DNA of 64,000 nt from Sideroxydans sp. (GTDB lineage: Bacteria > Pseudomonadota > Gammaproteobacteria > Burkholderiales > Gallionellaceae). Below, one piece after another: positions 53,286-62,912 of this stretch. Positions within the stretch are counted from its first letter, which is position 1, and every line of letters starts with the position of its first letter. The DNA lies in NCBI GenBank assembly GCA_028707175.1, contig JAQTUV010000002.1, positions 310,001 through 374,000 on the forward strand, written 5' to 3'. Below the pieces are notes generated by a model. The model was not told the origin of the DNA. It made no database searches and worked only from the letters and a program-made list of their open reading frames with translations. A program made the position numbers and the translations under genes.

Positions 53286-54743
53286 TCAGTCCGGCATAAT
53301 GGACCAGCCAGGCTTCATCTTCGCTTGATAGATGAAAGCATGATGCAACAAGTATTTCATCCAATGCCCTGCCAACCCGATCTCGCCTGTGGTCAGACTG
53401 ATGTCTCTTCCGTACTCAGGATATTGCTCAAAATCTGGCACCACAGGGAACACAGTCATGGTGGCCGCAGAACCCGAGAAGAATGAGGCTCCGGTCGAAG
53501 CCACGCAAGCAGCGCCCATCTCAGCCATCGAAGCGGTGTGCGTAGGTTTTGCTGCGCCGTTGATCATGTCGCGGATGCTCATGGCCACGGCTTTCGCCAT
53601 TGCTGCAGAAGGCATACCTGTGCGCGGCGCAGTTGGATTAATCGGCGTACCGTTCGGACTTTGCATCGGCTTGCTGATCATATGGGGTGGCGCAAAAGCG
53701 ATGCCCACAGCAAAGATGTTTTTGTAGGACGGTGTCTGATACGTACGCGGCCAGTCTTTGGCACTCCACTCCATGTAGGGACGCGCTGTGTAATCAGCAT
53801 CCACTTTCATAAAGCCGTTGGGGGCAAACATCTGCGTCGTGATGTCAGCACCTGCTTTGTCGAAGGCTTTCAGGCCAACGCCCGCGAAAGGCGGAATCAA
53901 CATAGAGAAGTCGAAATCAAGCTCGTGGAAGCTGCCATCCAATGTCTCGTAATGAATCTTGCCTGCTTCTACTTTCTTCACATGCGCACGGGTGATCCAT
54001 TCGATGCCGCGCTCGACCATCAGCGATTCAGCAAACACTTTACCGTTAGTCACATAACCGCCACGCTCGATATGTACGCCGCCCATACCAAAGTCGCCCA
54101 GTTCGTACTCGTTGCTGATCCACATGATGTGCGCTTTGTCACGTACACCTGCTTCACGCAACACGTGATCCACGTTGTAGATGTATTCGAATGCTGCGCC
54201 TTGGCAAGTACACATACCGTGGCCCGTACCGATCACGATGTTCTGACGTTTGCCTGCACGCATCGCCTCGATCGAGGCTTGCAGCTTTTTGTTGGCTTCT
54301 AACGCATGTGATGCCGTACATACTGAAACGGTGTGGCCATGCTCTGGACCTAGACCTTCTGTCGCACCAAAATTCAATTTAGGGCCTGTGGCATTGATCA
54401 GATAGTCGTAAGCGATAACTTCCTGCTGGCCTGCTTTAGAAGCGTGAGTATGTTCAACAGTAACGAAAGGCCCTGCGGCATCTGCATTGCCTTCAGGATT
54501 TATCGACAGTGCTTTGGCTTGCACAAAGCGCATGCCAGTCTTGCTGTAGAGCTGGGCCAGATCGAACGTGACCTCATCTTCTGTCATCTGTCCTACGCCC
54601 ACCCAGATATTTGAAGGAATCCAATTCCATTTAGCATTAGGAGACACTACCGTGATCTCATGTTGCTTACCCAACCATTTATTCAAATATCGAGCTGCAG
54701 TGTGCCCCGCAATACCCGCCCCTAAGATCACAATCTTTGACAT
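53286..54743 (-). CDS. sqr: Sulfide:quinone oxidoreductase-like flavoprotein
   Basis: A 485-residue FAD enzyme. The dinucleotide motif is KIVILGAGIAGHTAARYL (residues 3-20). Cys residues stand in VCTASHALEAN, GHGMCTCQGAA (about residue 178) and GAACVASTGASFFSG (about 413), consistent with a type III/IV-like SQR that takes electrons from sulfide to quinone at the membrane. The C-terminal region (WMKYLLHHAFIYQAK) is amphipathic as expected for membrane contact. Flavocytochrome-like relatives are an alternative. SD AAGGGGAATAA is before the ATG. Confidence 0.82.
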   Translation of the reverse strand: MSKIVILGAGIAGHTAARYLNKWLGKQHEITVVSPNAKWNWIPSNIWVGVGQMTEDEVTFDLAQLYSKTGMRFVQAKALSINPEGNADAAGPFVTVEHTHASKAGQQEVIAYDYLINATGPKLNFGATEGLGPEHGHTVSVCTASHALEANKKLQASIEAMRAGKRQNIVIGTGHGMCTCQGAAFEYIYNVDHVLREAGVRDKAHIMWISNEYELGDFGMGGVHIERGGYVTNGKVFAESLMVERGIEWITRAHVKKVEAGKIHYETLDGSFHELDFDFSMLIPPFAGVGLKAFDKAGADITTQMFAPNGFMKVDADYTARPYMEWSAKDWPRTYQTPSYKNIFAVGIAFAPPHMISKPMQSPNGTPINPTAPRTGMPSAAMAKAVAMSIRDMINGAAKPTHTASMAEMGAACVASTGASFFSGSAATMTVFPVVPDFEQYPEYGRDISLTTGEIGLAGHWMKYLLHHAFIYQAKMKPGWSIMPD

Positions 54744-55158
54744 TTATTCCCCTTTAAGTGAATAACGATTTCACTCGTTATTGAAAACTAAAAGCTGATT
54801 TATTCTCGCTTTTTTTGATCCACCAATAAAAACCAAGGACTTGAGCTAAGCCACCCCCAGCTGGGGTGAGCCTAACAATAACTTCATAGGGTTGTCATGC
54901 ACCCTTTTGGGGGGGGGGTACGAAATCATTCGGGCTATGGGGATACTACATTTCCAGAGATGGAAAACTTAGAAGTGCCGGTGCCAACTGGCACAACTGC
55001 CCGTTAGCAAGCTCAGAAAATTCCTACACGGGCGAATTGATATCTAGTTGATTGAAATTTCCCCACCCTGCCAATGAACTATCAAACCTATAGCAGGTGG
55101 AGAACTTAGAGGGAGCACAATCCAAAACAGCAGGTGCTGTCTCGCCGGCTTATGCTTG
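54744..55158. other. Regulatory gap upstream of the SQR gene
   Basis: 415 bases without a gene. Inverted repeats CACCCC-CAGCT-GGGGTG (54852-54868) and GTGCCA-AC-TGGCAC (54981-54994) are present, and a run of ten G lies at 54909-54918, about 166 bp before the SQR start. Any of these might be regulatory; no consensus promoter is obvious. Confidence 0.4.
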
Positions 55159-55782
55159 TTATCGTATAGGTCGCCAAATCGCGATCAACATCAACAAGAA
55201 AAGAGCCACAAGACTCTGCTCAATCCGATTGTTCGATTTTGCGATTAACCGTCCATTGATCCGTGATTTCTCATCGTCCATCTCTGCATCCGCAGCTTCT
55301 AGCGTTTTGATAAGGGCTTGGTCGATGCCTTTCACGCTGTCATCGGCCAGGTGTGGATTGAAATTATTTTGCGCCAGTATCTCGCTGCTTTTCTTGTACA
55401 ACAGAAAATTTGCCTCATGCGCATCAGCAAAAGCTTGCAACCTAAAATTGATCGCCCTGACGTCGTTGTTAAGCATGCCTTGCTTAGTTGCATCCGCTAC
55501 TTTTTTATATTGATTCTCGAATGCAAGCCAATTCTTAGCGAGGCTTTCTTCGCTCTCACTGCGCAACAACACATTCTTCCATTCTTGCACTTCGCTCTTG
55601 TATTCGATCTGCAAGTCATGCACCACGGCGAATTGATCGGTATTCGCTTTCAGCTTTCCTTCCAATTCCGCAGAGCTACTCCAAATAAGATACAAGAAAA
55701 AACAGAATGCCGCCGTCAATCCAACTCTCTCTAATGTCTCCATTGAAAAAAATGCGTTTTTGCGTCTTTCTACTCTACTCAT
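55159..55782 (-). CDS. Membrane sensor-like protein without output domain
   Basis: A 207-residue protein with one helix near the N-terminus (about residues 18-36), a helical extracytoplasmic region of about 140 residues and a second helix at the very end (LVALFLLMLIAIW). The layout is that of a four-helix-bundle sensor as in chemoreceptors and some cyclases, but no HAMP or signalling domain follows. It lies 65 bp after the PAS-GGDEF-EAL gene on the same strand, so it may supply the sensory part in trans. The start at 55782 has GGAGA upstream. Confidence 0.6.
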   Translation of the reverse strand: MSRVERRKNAFFSMETLERVGLTAAFCFFLYLIWSSSAELEGKLKANTDQFAVVHDLQIEYKSEVQEWKNVLLRSESEESLAKNWLAFENQYKKVADATKQGMLNNDVRAINFRLQAFADAHEANFLLYKKSSEILAQNNFNPHLADDSVKGIDQALIKTLEAADAEMDDEKSRINGRLIAKSNNRIEQSLVALFLLMLIAIWRPIR

Positions 55783-55847
55783 CGTCACTCTCCGTTATGT
55801 CAATCATCCGCGTATTCCGCGAGCGAACTTAGTCAGCTCATCGCGCA

Positions 55848-58004
55848 TTAAGTTCGATAGGCACTCAGCAACTTTTCAAATACATCCAGTGGAACGGGCT
55901 TGCTATAGAGATAGCCTTGGTAAGTGTTGCACCCGTTGTCTTGCAAGAAGCGCTGATGTGCCTCTGTTTCTACACCTTCCGCGATCACCTGCAATCCAAA
56001 GTTGTTTGCCATGCTGATAATGGCCTTGACCATCCCCGCATCGCCGGCATCCAAGGTCACATCACGTACAAAGCTCTGATCAATCTTGATTTGGTTCAAA
56101 GGTAACCGTTTCAAATACGACAGCGATGAATAGCCTGTACCAAAGTCATCCAATGACAAAGTCACGCCGACCTCATCGCGCAACGTACGCATTTTAGTCA
56201 CCACTGATTCCATATCGTCCAGCGCGATACTCTCAGTCAATTCTAGCTTCAGGTGTGCGGGGTCGATATTGTGTCGCCTGATCGCACTGACAATCTGGGC
56301 CACGAAATCCAATTGCTTGAATTGTTTCGCACTGATGTTGACCGCCAACACCAGATTGCAAGTCAGCGTTGACTGGGACCATTTGTGCAATTGTTGGCAG
56401 GCCGTTTCGATGACCCAGTTGCCGATGTCCAAAATGAGTGCGCTTTCTTCAGCGGCGGGGATAAACTCGGCGGGGGACACCATCCCTCGATGGGGATGCG
56501 GCCAACGTATCAATGCTTCGGCCCCTATCACTTGCTGATTTTGATCGACCTGAATCTGGTAGTACAACTCAAACTGATGCTCAACGATGGCCGTTCGTAT
56601 ATCTAGTTCTAACATCGTGCGCGTTTCCACCGAACGCTGCATCGCGGGGTCAAAGAATCGCACACTGTTACGGCCAGCTTCTTTGGCTTCATACATGGCA
56701 GTATCGGCTCGCTTGAGCAACTCATCGACCGTGTCCTGATGATCTTTGAACAGACAGACACCGATACTTGGCGATGTGTGATGTAGATGGCCTTTTAGGT
56801 GGTAGCTTGTCGCCAACACCGCGCGTATTTTTTCAGCGACTTGCGCCACTTGTTGCGTCGCCAATTCGACATCACTTCCCAAATTTTCGATCAGCACAAC
56901 AAACTCATCCCCCCCAAGTCGCGCAACCGTGTCGTTCTCGCGGACACACAACCTGATTCGGTTGGCGACTTCGATCAACAATATGTCGCCATATTCATGC
57001 CCTAACGTGTCATTGACCGACTTGAATTTATCTAGATCGAGAAACATCAGCCCGCCAAATTGCAAACTCCGCGCTGATTGCGCCAAGGCTTGTTTCAAGT
57101 GGTCGAGCAACATGCGACGGTTCGGCAAGCCTGTCAAAGGGTCATTGAAAGCCAAGTTGCGAATCTCTTCTTCAGCATTCTTGCGTTCGGTGATGTCATT
57201 GAAGATGGCTACATACTGAGCTGTTTTGCCCTGTTTATCCTTCACAGCGCTGATAGTCATGAATTTAGGGTAGAGATTACCAGCCTTACCTCTGTCCCAA
57301 ATTTCACCACTCCATGTACCCGTTTCCAAAATGGACTGCCACATACGGATATAGTCCGCCCTGTTATGTCGACCCGAACTTAAAATCCGTGGATTTTTGC
57401 CAACCACTTCACTTTCTTGATACCCCGTGATCCTTTCGAAAGCGTGATTGACGCGCAAGATATTGGCATCTGCATCGGTGATCATGATGGCTTCATGGGT
57501 TTCGAATGTAGCCGCTGCTAGATGAAGGTCTGCTTCAGCTTGCTGCAAACTCTCGATATATCTATTCAATTTCTTGTTCAGGTCTGACATCCTATCGTTC
57601 GCTTCAAGCGTCTCTTTCAGCTGAGCGTCATAACTCACTCGATAGCGATGCATCCCCTCAATGATGACCGACAGCATCACGCCATCAATCAGAAACACAA
57701 GGTTTGCCCACTGCACCGCGTGTAATTTCTCAAAGGAAATGTGGTAGTGCGGTGCGTTGAAAATCAGTGTGGCGAAAAACATCCCAGCAACGCTTGCAAC
57801 TAATCCTGCTCGGTAACCCGCCACCGCTGCCGCCAACGTCACTGCTGGGAAAAAAGTGATGTACTGCAACCCCTCATCTATCGGTGCAAGTGCCAAACGT
57901 ATCCATAACGCCACAGCGATCAGCGCAAGCGCGATTGCAGCCTCATGTAAAAAATGACGCTTCTGATACAGCAGATAGGGAAATCGTGTTGCAAGTATGT
58001 TCAT
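55848..58004 (-). CDS. Membrane PAS-GGDEF-EAL cyclic-di-GMP enzyme
   Basis: A 718-residue protein: N-terminal DUF4118-type membrane module (four helices, about 20-125), coiled coil, PAS domain (about 165-285), GGDEF domain with intact RLGGDEFVVLIENLG (near residue 364) and EAL domain with intact GAEALIRWPHP (near 495). Both signatures are complete, so it could make and break cyclic di-GMP. The start at 58004 has AAGGGCAC upstream; a longer frame adds 20 unlikely residues. It is probably co-transcribed with the sensor-like gene 55159-55782. Confidence 0.92.
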   Translation of the reverse strand: MNILATRFPYLLYQKRHFLHEAAIALALIAVALWIRLALAPIDEGLQYITFFPAVTLAAAVAGYRAGLVASVAGMFFATLIFNAPHYHISFEKLHAVQWANLVFLIDGVMLSVIIEGMHRYRVSYDAQLKETLEANDRMSDLNKKLNRYIESLQQAEADLHLAAATFETHEAIMITDADANILRVNHAFERITGYQESEVVGKNPRILSSGRHNRADYIRMWQSILETGTWSGEIWDRGKAGNLYPKFMTISAVKDKQGKTAQYVAIFNDITERKNAEEEIRNLAFNDPLTGLPNRRMLLDHLKQALAQSARSLQFGGLMFLDLDKFKSVNDTLGHEYGDILLIEVANRIRLCVRENDTVARLGGDEFVVLIENLGSDVELATQQVAQVAEKIRAVLATSYHLKGHLHHTSPSIGVCLFKDHQDTVDELLKRADTAMYEAKEAGRNSVRFFDPAMQRSVETRTMLELDIRTAIVEHQFELYYQIQVDQNQQVIGAEALIRWPHPHRGMVSPAEFIPAAEESALILDIGNWVIETACQQLHKWSQSTLTCNLVLAVNISAKQFKQLDFVAQIVSAIRRHNIDPAHLKLELTESIALDDMESVVTKMRTLRDEVGVTLSLDDFGTGYSSLSYLKRLPLNQIKIDQSFVRDVTLDAGDAGMVKAIISMANNFGLQVIAEGVETEAHQRFLQDNGCNTYQGYLYSKPVPLDVFEKLLSAYRT

Positions 58005-58075
58005 CAGCGTGCCCTTGAGGTTACTTTCATTGCTTATTGGTGGATATCGCCATTGCCGCCACAAACTTGAGCGCT

Positions 58076-58981
58076 CTATCCTTTTGCCATAAAACGTTCG
58101 ATATGCTCAAGGAACACTCGCGTCTTGGCAGGTAAATAACGGCGCATCGGCATCACAGCCCATGCGGTGACGGAAGGGAAACACCACTCCGGCAACACAC
58201 GTACTAAGCGATTTTGTTGAACATCTTCCCGCACAAAGCGAATCGGTAGCGCACCGATGCCTGCGCCATCCAACAGCAGTTGTTGAATAACACCCATGGA
58301 ATTTAAGGTGATACGCCCAGGTGCAATGCCTTCCCATACCTCTTTGCCACGCAACAATTTCCAAGGTAACGCTTGGCCTTGGCTAGACAACATGCGCACA
58401 GCGGAGTGGTGTAACAGATCATCAGGATGTTGCGGCGCGGGATACAAACTTAGATAGATAGGACTGGCAAATAACCCAAGGTGTTGTTCATCAATTTTTT
58501 TCGCCACCAAGGTGGAATCGTTTGCCAGCACGCCCATACGAATAGCCAGATCAAATCGCTCGCCAATCAGATCAACTAGGCGCGAACTCAAATCAAGGTC
58601 GAGTTGTATCTCAGGATAGGTTTCAATGAACGTCGCCATGGCGCGCGACAAATTGTGGCGCGCATAATCCTCTGGCATAGAGATGCGCAATCGCCCATGC
58701 GGCTGTATTTCTTGGCTACGCACAAAATCTTGTGCCGTAGCCACTTCTTCGGCCACGCGACGGCTATGGTCGAGGAACTCCTGACCAAAATCAGTCAGCG
58801 TGATGCGTCGCGTGGTGCGAATCAACAAACGCTGCCCCAGCGCAGATTCCAGATTGGTCAAACGTCGCGAAACCGTCGCCTTAGGCATTCCCAAATAGTC
58901 GGCAGCACGTACCAAACTAGCCTGTTCCACAATCGTGGCGAACAGGATGAGGTCATCTGCAGATATCTTTACTTGTTCCAT
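58076..58981 (-). CDS. LysR-family transcriptional regulator
   Basis: A 301-residue LTTR: N-terminal winged helix (FATIVEQASLVRAADYLGMPKATVSRRLTNLE, about residues 13-44) and a periplasmic-binding-like effector domain. It is divergent from the pirin gene (190 bp gap), the usual arrangement for a regulator of the neighbouring operon. Effector unknown; pirin-linked LTTRs often respond to electrophiles or quinones. Confidence 0.92.
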   Translation of the reverse strand: MEQVKISADDLILFATIVEQASLVRAADYLGMPKATVSRRLTNLESALGQRLLIRTTRRITLTDFGQEFLDHSRRVAEEVATAQDFVRSQEIQPHGRLRISMPEDYARHNLSRAMATFIETYPEIQLDLDLSSRLVDLIGERFDLAIRMGVLANDSTLVAKKIDEQHLGLFASPIYLSLYPAPQHPDDLLHHSAVRMLSSQGQALPWKLLRGKEVWEGIAPGRITLNSMGVIQQLLLDGAGIGALPIRFVREDVQQNRLVRVLPEWCFPSVTAWAVMPMRRYLPAKTRVFLEHIERFMAKG

Positions 58982-59058
58982 TTATGGAACAGTCTATCTC
59001 GATTTAACGGCTTTACCTATTATTTTGAGCCGCCTAATATGCGACTCAATTACTTGGT

Positions 59059-59136
59059 TTTTGTAGGTCGGGTTTTAACCCGACTAATCGCGTCGGGATG
59101 CACCCAAAACCCTTACGGGGAATCCCGACCTACACA
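59059..59136. repeat. TGTAGGTCGGG palindromic repeat between LysR and pirin genes
   Basis: TTTGTAGGTCGGGTTTTAACCCGACTAA starts the element and CCCGACCTACAC ends it, so the whole 78 bp can fold. It is related to the copy inside polA at 18969-19029. Its place in the divergent promoter region may affect both genes. Confidence 0.8.
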
Positions 59137-59170
59137 AGACAGCGAATCATCTGTTCTAAAGGACACCAAC

Positions 59171-60037
59171 ATGAACACCGCCACATCAATCAGCATTCAC
59201 CAAACCCGCACCGTGGAACACCTCATCCAAGGCGTCGCCACCTCTGATGGCGCAGGCGTGAGCCTAACGCGCATACTCACTGGCAAATTGCAGCGCCGTC
59301 TTGATCCCTATCTGATGTTAGATGCTTTCGGTAGCAACGACCCAGACGAATACATCGCCGGTTTCCCCGATCATCCGCATCGTGGCTTCGAGACCATCAC
59401 CTACATGTTGCACGGGCGCATGCGCCACCGTGACAGCGCGGGGCACGAAGGCTTGCTGGAGAACGGCGGTATGCAATGGATGGTCGCTGGGCGTGGCGCC
59501 ATCCACTCCGAGATGCCAGAACAGGAAGACGGCCTGATGGAAGGCTTCCAACTCTGGCTCAACCTGCCCGCAGCCAACAAGATGGCCGCGCCTTGGTATA
59601 AAGATTTCCCTAGCTCGACCATCCCCGAATACACCACACAGGATGGCGTGACCGTGCGTGTCATTGCGGGAGAAAGCAATGGCGTGTCTGGTGCGGTGAG
59701 CCGCGAAGTGACCGAGCCGCTCTATCTCGATATCCATCTGCCCGCAGGGGCGTCGTTCTCGACGGCGATTCCTGCCACGCACAACGCTTTCATCTACACC
59801 TATCGCGGTGCGACGCAGGTGGCGGGTACGCAAGTGGATATGCAACGTATGGGTATCTTGAAAAACACGGAAGGGGCTGATGGCATCACCGTCTCCGCGA
59901 CCGAGCCGACACGTCTCATCTTGGTGGCAGGCAAACCGCTGAACGAACCCATCGTGCAATACGGCCCGTTCGTGATGAACACACAGGAAGAGATCCATCA
60001 GGCGCTGGATGATTTCCGTAGCGGTCGCTTGGCTTAA
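59171..60037 (+). CDS. Pirin family protein
   Basis: A 288-residue bicupin. Metal ligands are in the N-terminal cupin: GFPDHPHRGFETITYMLHGRMRHRDS, followed by the family WMVAGRGAIHSEMPE. Bacterial pirins can oxidise quercetin-like flavonoids (quercetinase) or bind redox partners. The ATG at 59171 has AAAGGAC upstream; the long upstream frame from 58604 is antisense to LysR and rejected. It begins a run of same-strand genes to 63545. Confidence 0.92.
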   Translation: MNTATSISIHQTRTVEHLIQGVATSDGAGVSLTRILTGKLQRRLDPYLMLDAFGSNDPDEYIAGFPDHPHRGFETITYMLHGRMRHRDSAGHEGLLENGGMQWMVAGRGAIHSEMPEQEDGLMEGFQLWLNLPAANKMAAPWYKDFPSSTIPEYTTQDGVTVRVIAGESNGVSGAVSREVTEPLYLDIHLPAGASFSTAIPATHNAFIYTYRGATQVAGTQVDMQRMGILKNTEGADGITVSATEPTRLILVAGKPLNEPIVQYGPFVMNTQEEIHQALDDFRSGRLA

Positions 60038-60047
60038 GGAGAGGGCG

Positions 60048-60596
60048 ATGAACTCATCTATCCTGCGTTACAACAACACCGCGATGGCGTTGCATTGGCT
60101 GGTCGCGTTGCTGATATTCGCGGCTTTCCCGCTTGGCGTGTACATGCACGATCTGCCGTTGTCGCCCACCAAGTTGCAGTACTACAGCTATCACAAGTGG
60201 ATAGGCATCACGATCTTGCTGTTGGTCATCACGCGTGTGGTGTGGCGCTTCACGCACACACCGCCGCCGCTGCCCGCTTCGACACCACGCTGGGAAGTGG
60301 TGGTGAGCCACATCACGCATCTGGCACTGTATGGATTGCTGCTCGCCATCCCACTCTCGGGTTGGTTGATGAGTTCCGCCAAAGGATTCCAGACCGTGTG
60401 GTTCGGTGTGTTGCCACTGCCCGACCTCGTGGAGAAGAACAAAGAATTGGGTCAATTATTGGCGACCGTGCATCAGGGACTGAACGTGTTCCTCTTCTTG
60501 CTGGTAGGTATGCACATCGCCGCCGTCATCAAACACAAGTTCATCGACCACGATCAGATACTGGAACGTATGTTGCCGAAAGGAATGAGCAAATGA
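60048..60596 (+). CDS. Cytochrome b561 family protein
   Basis: A 182-residue di-heme membrane cytochrome with four helices. Heme-ligand His candidates are in ALHWLVALL, YYSYHKWIG, SHITHLALYG and HQGLNVFLFLLVGMHIAAVIKH. It passes electrons between quinol and an acceptor. An AAGGAGAGGGCG SD leads to the ATG at 60048. It overlaps the first YceI gene by four bases, linking the two products functionally. Confidence 0.92.
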   Translation: MNSSILRYNNTAMALHWLVALLIFAAFPLGVYMHDLPLSPTKLQYYSYHKWIGITILLLVITRVVWRFTHTPPPLPASTPRWEVVVSHITHLALYGLLLAIPLSGWLMSSAKGFQTVWFGVLPLPDLVEKNKELGQLLATVHQGLNVFLFLLVGMHIAAVIKHKFIDHDQILERMLPKGMSK

Positions 60597-61165
60597 AATC
60601 ACTCTTGCGAGTCGTCTTATTGAGTAGCGCTTTAATCAGCAGCTTCGCCTCTGCTGTTGAATTCAAACAAGTGCAGGCGAATGAAAGCACGGTCACCTTC
60701 GGCTACAAGCAGATGGGTGTACCCATGGAAGGCAAGTTCGCGAAGTTCACCGCGCAGACCAGCTTCGACCCTGCCAAGCTAGCCAAGGCACAAGCACGTA
60801 TCGACATCGATCTCGCCAGTATCGATACCGGCTCGGAAGAAGCGAATGATGAAGTAGTCGGCAAGCCCTGGTTCAACGCTAAAGCCTTCCCCAACGCTGG
60901 TTTCGTTTCCACTGGCGTGAAGGCGCTGGGTGGCAATCGCTACGAGGCGACGGGCAAGCTCACCATCAAAGGTAAGACCTTGGATGTCAGCGCGCCCTTC
61001 ACCTTCCAAGCTAACGGCACACGCGGGCTGTTCGATGGCGTGTTCACTATCAAACGTCTCGACTACAACATCGGCGAAGGCGTGTGGGCAGATGTCAGCA
61101 CCGTCGCCAATGAGATCCAAATCAAGTTCCACCTTGTATTAATCGCAGCACCCAACAAGAAGTAA
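60593..61165 (+). CDS. YceI family periplasmic protein (copy 1)
   Basis: A 190-residue protein: signal peptide (about residues 1-21, ending SFASA) and a lipocalin-like barrel (FKQVQANESTVTFGYKQMG, YEATGKLTIKGKTLDVSAPF). YceI proteins bind isoprenoids such as polyprenyl chains or quinone-like ligands, often together with cytochrome b561. Copy 2 follows 28 bp later; the two are only moderately similar. Confidence 0.9.
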   Translation: MKSLLRVVLLSSALISSFASAVEFKQVQANESTVTFGYKQMGVPMEGKFAKFTAQTSFDPAKLAKAQARIDIDLASIDTGSEEANDEVVGKPWFNAKAFPNAGFVSTGVKALGGNRYEATGKLTIKGKTLDVSAPFTFQANGTRGLFDGVFTIKRLDYNIGEGVWADVSTVANEIQIKFHLVLIAAPNKK

Positions 61166-61193
61166 GCCCTCAACCCACCACAGGAGAACAACC

Positions 61194-61760
61194 ATGAAAA
61201 GACTCGTCGCACTCACCCTCGCAGCCACCTTCACTTCGCTGGTTCATGCTGCACCAGAGACCTACAACATCGAACCGTCTCACACCATGCCGCGTTTCGA
61301 ATACAGCCATTTTGGCTACTCGACCCAAGTGAGTCGTTTTGATAAGACCTCAGGCACGATCACCATCGACCGTGCGGCCAAGACAGGCTCTATCGATGTC
61401 GTCATTGATGCCAAATCCGTAAGCACTGGCTCAGCGGTATTCAATCAACACATCCAAGCTGCCGACTTTTTCGATACCGAGATGTTTCCAACGATCACTT
61501 ACAAGTCGAGCAAGCTGAAATTCGATGGCGACAAAGTGGTAGCAGTCGAAGGTGACCTGACCATCAAAGGCGTGACCAAACCCGTGAAGCTCACCGTCAA
61601 TTCCTTCATGTGTATGCCACATCCGATGGTGAAGAAAGATGCCTGCGGTGCGAATGCCGTTGCTGTCATCAAACGTTCTGATTTCAACATGGGCAAATAC
61701 GCACCTTATGTGGGCGATGAAGTGACACTGACCATTCCAGTCGAATCGATCAAGCAATAA
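61194..61760 (+). CDS. YceI family periplasmic protein (copy 2)
   Basis: A 188-residue YceI protein: signal peptide (ending LVHA), then the family start ETYNIEPSHTMPRFEYSHFGYS, and GDLTIKGVTKPVKLTVNSF. It has two Cys (CMPHPM, DACGANAV) near the end that could form a disulfide, as in E. coli YceI-like members. The SD is AGGAGAACA. A palindrome at 61772-61791 follows. Confidence 0.92.
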   Translation: MKRLVALTLAATFTSLVHAAPETYNIEPSHTMPRFEYSHFGYSTQVSRFDKTSGTITIDRAAKTGSIDVVIDAKSVSTGSAVFNQHIQAADFFDTEMFPTITYKSSKLKFDGDKVVAVEGDLTIKGVTKPVKLTVNSFMCMPHPMVKKDACGANAVAVIKRSDFNMGKYAPYVGDEVTLTIPVESIKQ

Positions 61761-61771
61761 CAGCCACACCA

Positions 61772-61791
61772 CCCCTCCCGATCGGGAGGGG
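61772..61791. terminator. Hairpin after the second YceI gene
   Basis: A perfect palindrome CCCCTCCC-GATC-GGGAGGGG. The T tail is short, so it may end only part of the transcripts and let the rest read into the next gene. Confidence 0.55.
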
Positions 61792-61820
61792 AATTTGAAG
61801 AGACACACAAAGGAACAGCT

Positions 61821-62888
61821 ATGACTGCAACATTATTCACCCCGACCACCCTCGGCAAACTGCAACTCAAGAACCGCGTCGTGATGGCACCGCTGACACG
61901 TTCGCGTGCAACGGACAATGTCCCCAATGCTTTGCTGGAAACATATTACAAACAACGTGCGGGTGCCGGACTCATCATCTCTGAAGGTACCTCACCATCA
62001 GCCAACGGCCTAGGTTACGCACGTATCCCCGGCATGTTCTCTGATGCACAAGTGGCCGGATGGAAACGTGTGAACGACGGCGTGCATGCAGCGGGCGGCA
62101 AAATATTCGTACAACTGATGCACACCGGGCGCTGTAGTCATCCTGCCAACATGGCAGAGGGAACAAAAATCGTCGCCCCTTCCGCACTCGCGTTAACAGG
62201 TGACATTTGGACTGACACCCAAGGCATGCAACCTTATCCTGTGCCGTCCGCGATGACTGAAGCAGACATCGCGACTGCCATCGCCGAATATGCAAATGCT
62301 TCCAAGCGCGCTATCGAAGCAGGTTTTGATGGTGTCGAGTTGCACGCAGCCAACGGCTACCTCATCGACCAGTTCCTCAACACCGCCACCAATCAGCGTA
62401 CCGGCCAATGGGGCGGCAGCGTAGAGAACCGCATCCGCTTCGCCGTGGAGGTTGCCAAGGCATCTGCTGCTGCCATCGGCGCAGAACGTATCGGCATGCG
62501 CATCTCTCCTTATGGCGCATTCAACGGAACCGCACCAGATGAGAAGATGGATGCCTTGTATCTGCGCTTGATCGAAGAGTTGAACGCCATCGGCCTGGTG
62601 TACATCCACGTGGTCGATCACAGCTCGATGGGTGCGCCCGAAGTCAGCGCGGAATTGAAAGCTAAGATTCGCGCCAACTTCAAAGGCAAGTACATCTTGT
62701 CCGGCGGCTACGATGCCACACGTGCGAATACCGATCTGGATGCACAGAAAGGCGACCTCGTCGCATTTGGCCGTCCGTTCATCTCCAACCCAGATTTGGT
62801 GGCGAAATTGCAAAGTGGTGCAGCACTCACTGCGCCGGATTTCAGCACCTTCTACACACCGGGTGAAAAAGGTTACACGGATTATTGA
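61821..62888 (+). CDS. Old Yellow Enzyme (NADH:flavin oxidoreductase / alkene reductase)
   Basis: A 355-residue FMN barrel enzyme of the NemA/XenA group. Motifs: LQLKNRVVMAPLTRSRATD, FVQLMHTGRCSHPAN, FDGVELHAANGYLIDQFL and the ENRIRFAVEV segment. It reduces activated C=C bonds, quinones and nitro compounds. The pairing with pirin, cytochrome b561 and YceI suggests an electrophile or quinone response. SD AAAGGAACAGCT is before the ATG. Confidence 0.94.
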   Translation: MTATLFTPTTLGKLQLKNRVVMAPLTRSRATDNVPNALLETYYKQRAGAGLIISEGTSPSANGLGYARIPGMFSDAQVAGWKRVNDGVHAAGGKIFVQLMHTGRCSHPANMAEGTKIVAPSALALTGDIWTDTQGMQPYPVPSAMTEADIATAIAEYANASKRAIEAGFDGVELHAANGYLIDQFLNTATNQRTGQWGGSVENRIRFAVEVAKASAAAIGAERIGMRISPYGAFNGTAPDEKMDALYLRLIEELNAIGLVYIHVVDHSSMGAPEVSAELKAKIRANFKGKYILSGGYDATRANTDLDAQKGDLVAFGRPFISNPDLVAKLQSGAALTAPDFSTFYTPGEKGYTDY

Positions 62889-62912
62889 ACCCCAACCAAG
62901 GACGGATGAATC

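Noticed and set aside
58604-59170. N-terminal extension of the pirin frame
   Set aside because: The extension is antisense to the LysR gene and passes through the repeat at 59059; the ATG at 59171 has an SD and gives the family start.
60095-60592. Upstream extension of the YceI (copy 1) frame
   Set aside because: It runs out of frame through cytochrome b561; the signal peptide starting at 60593 sets the true start.
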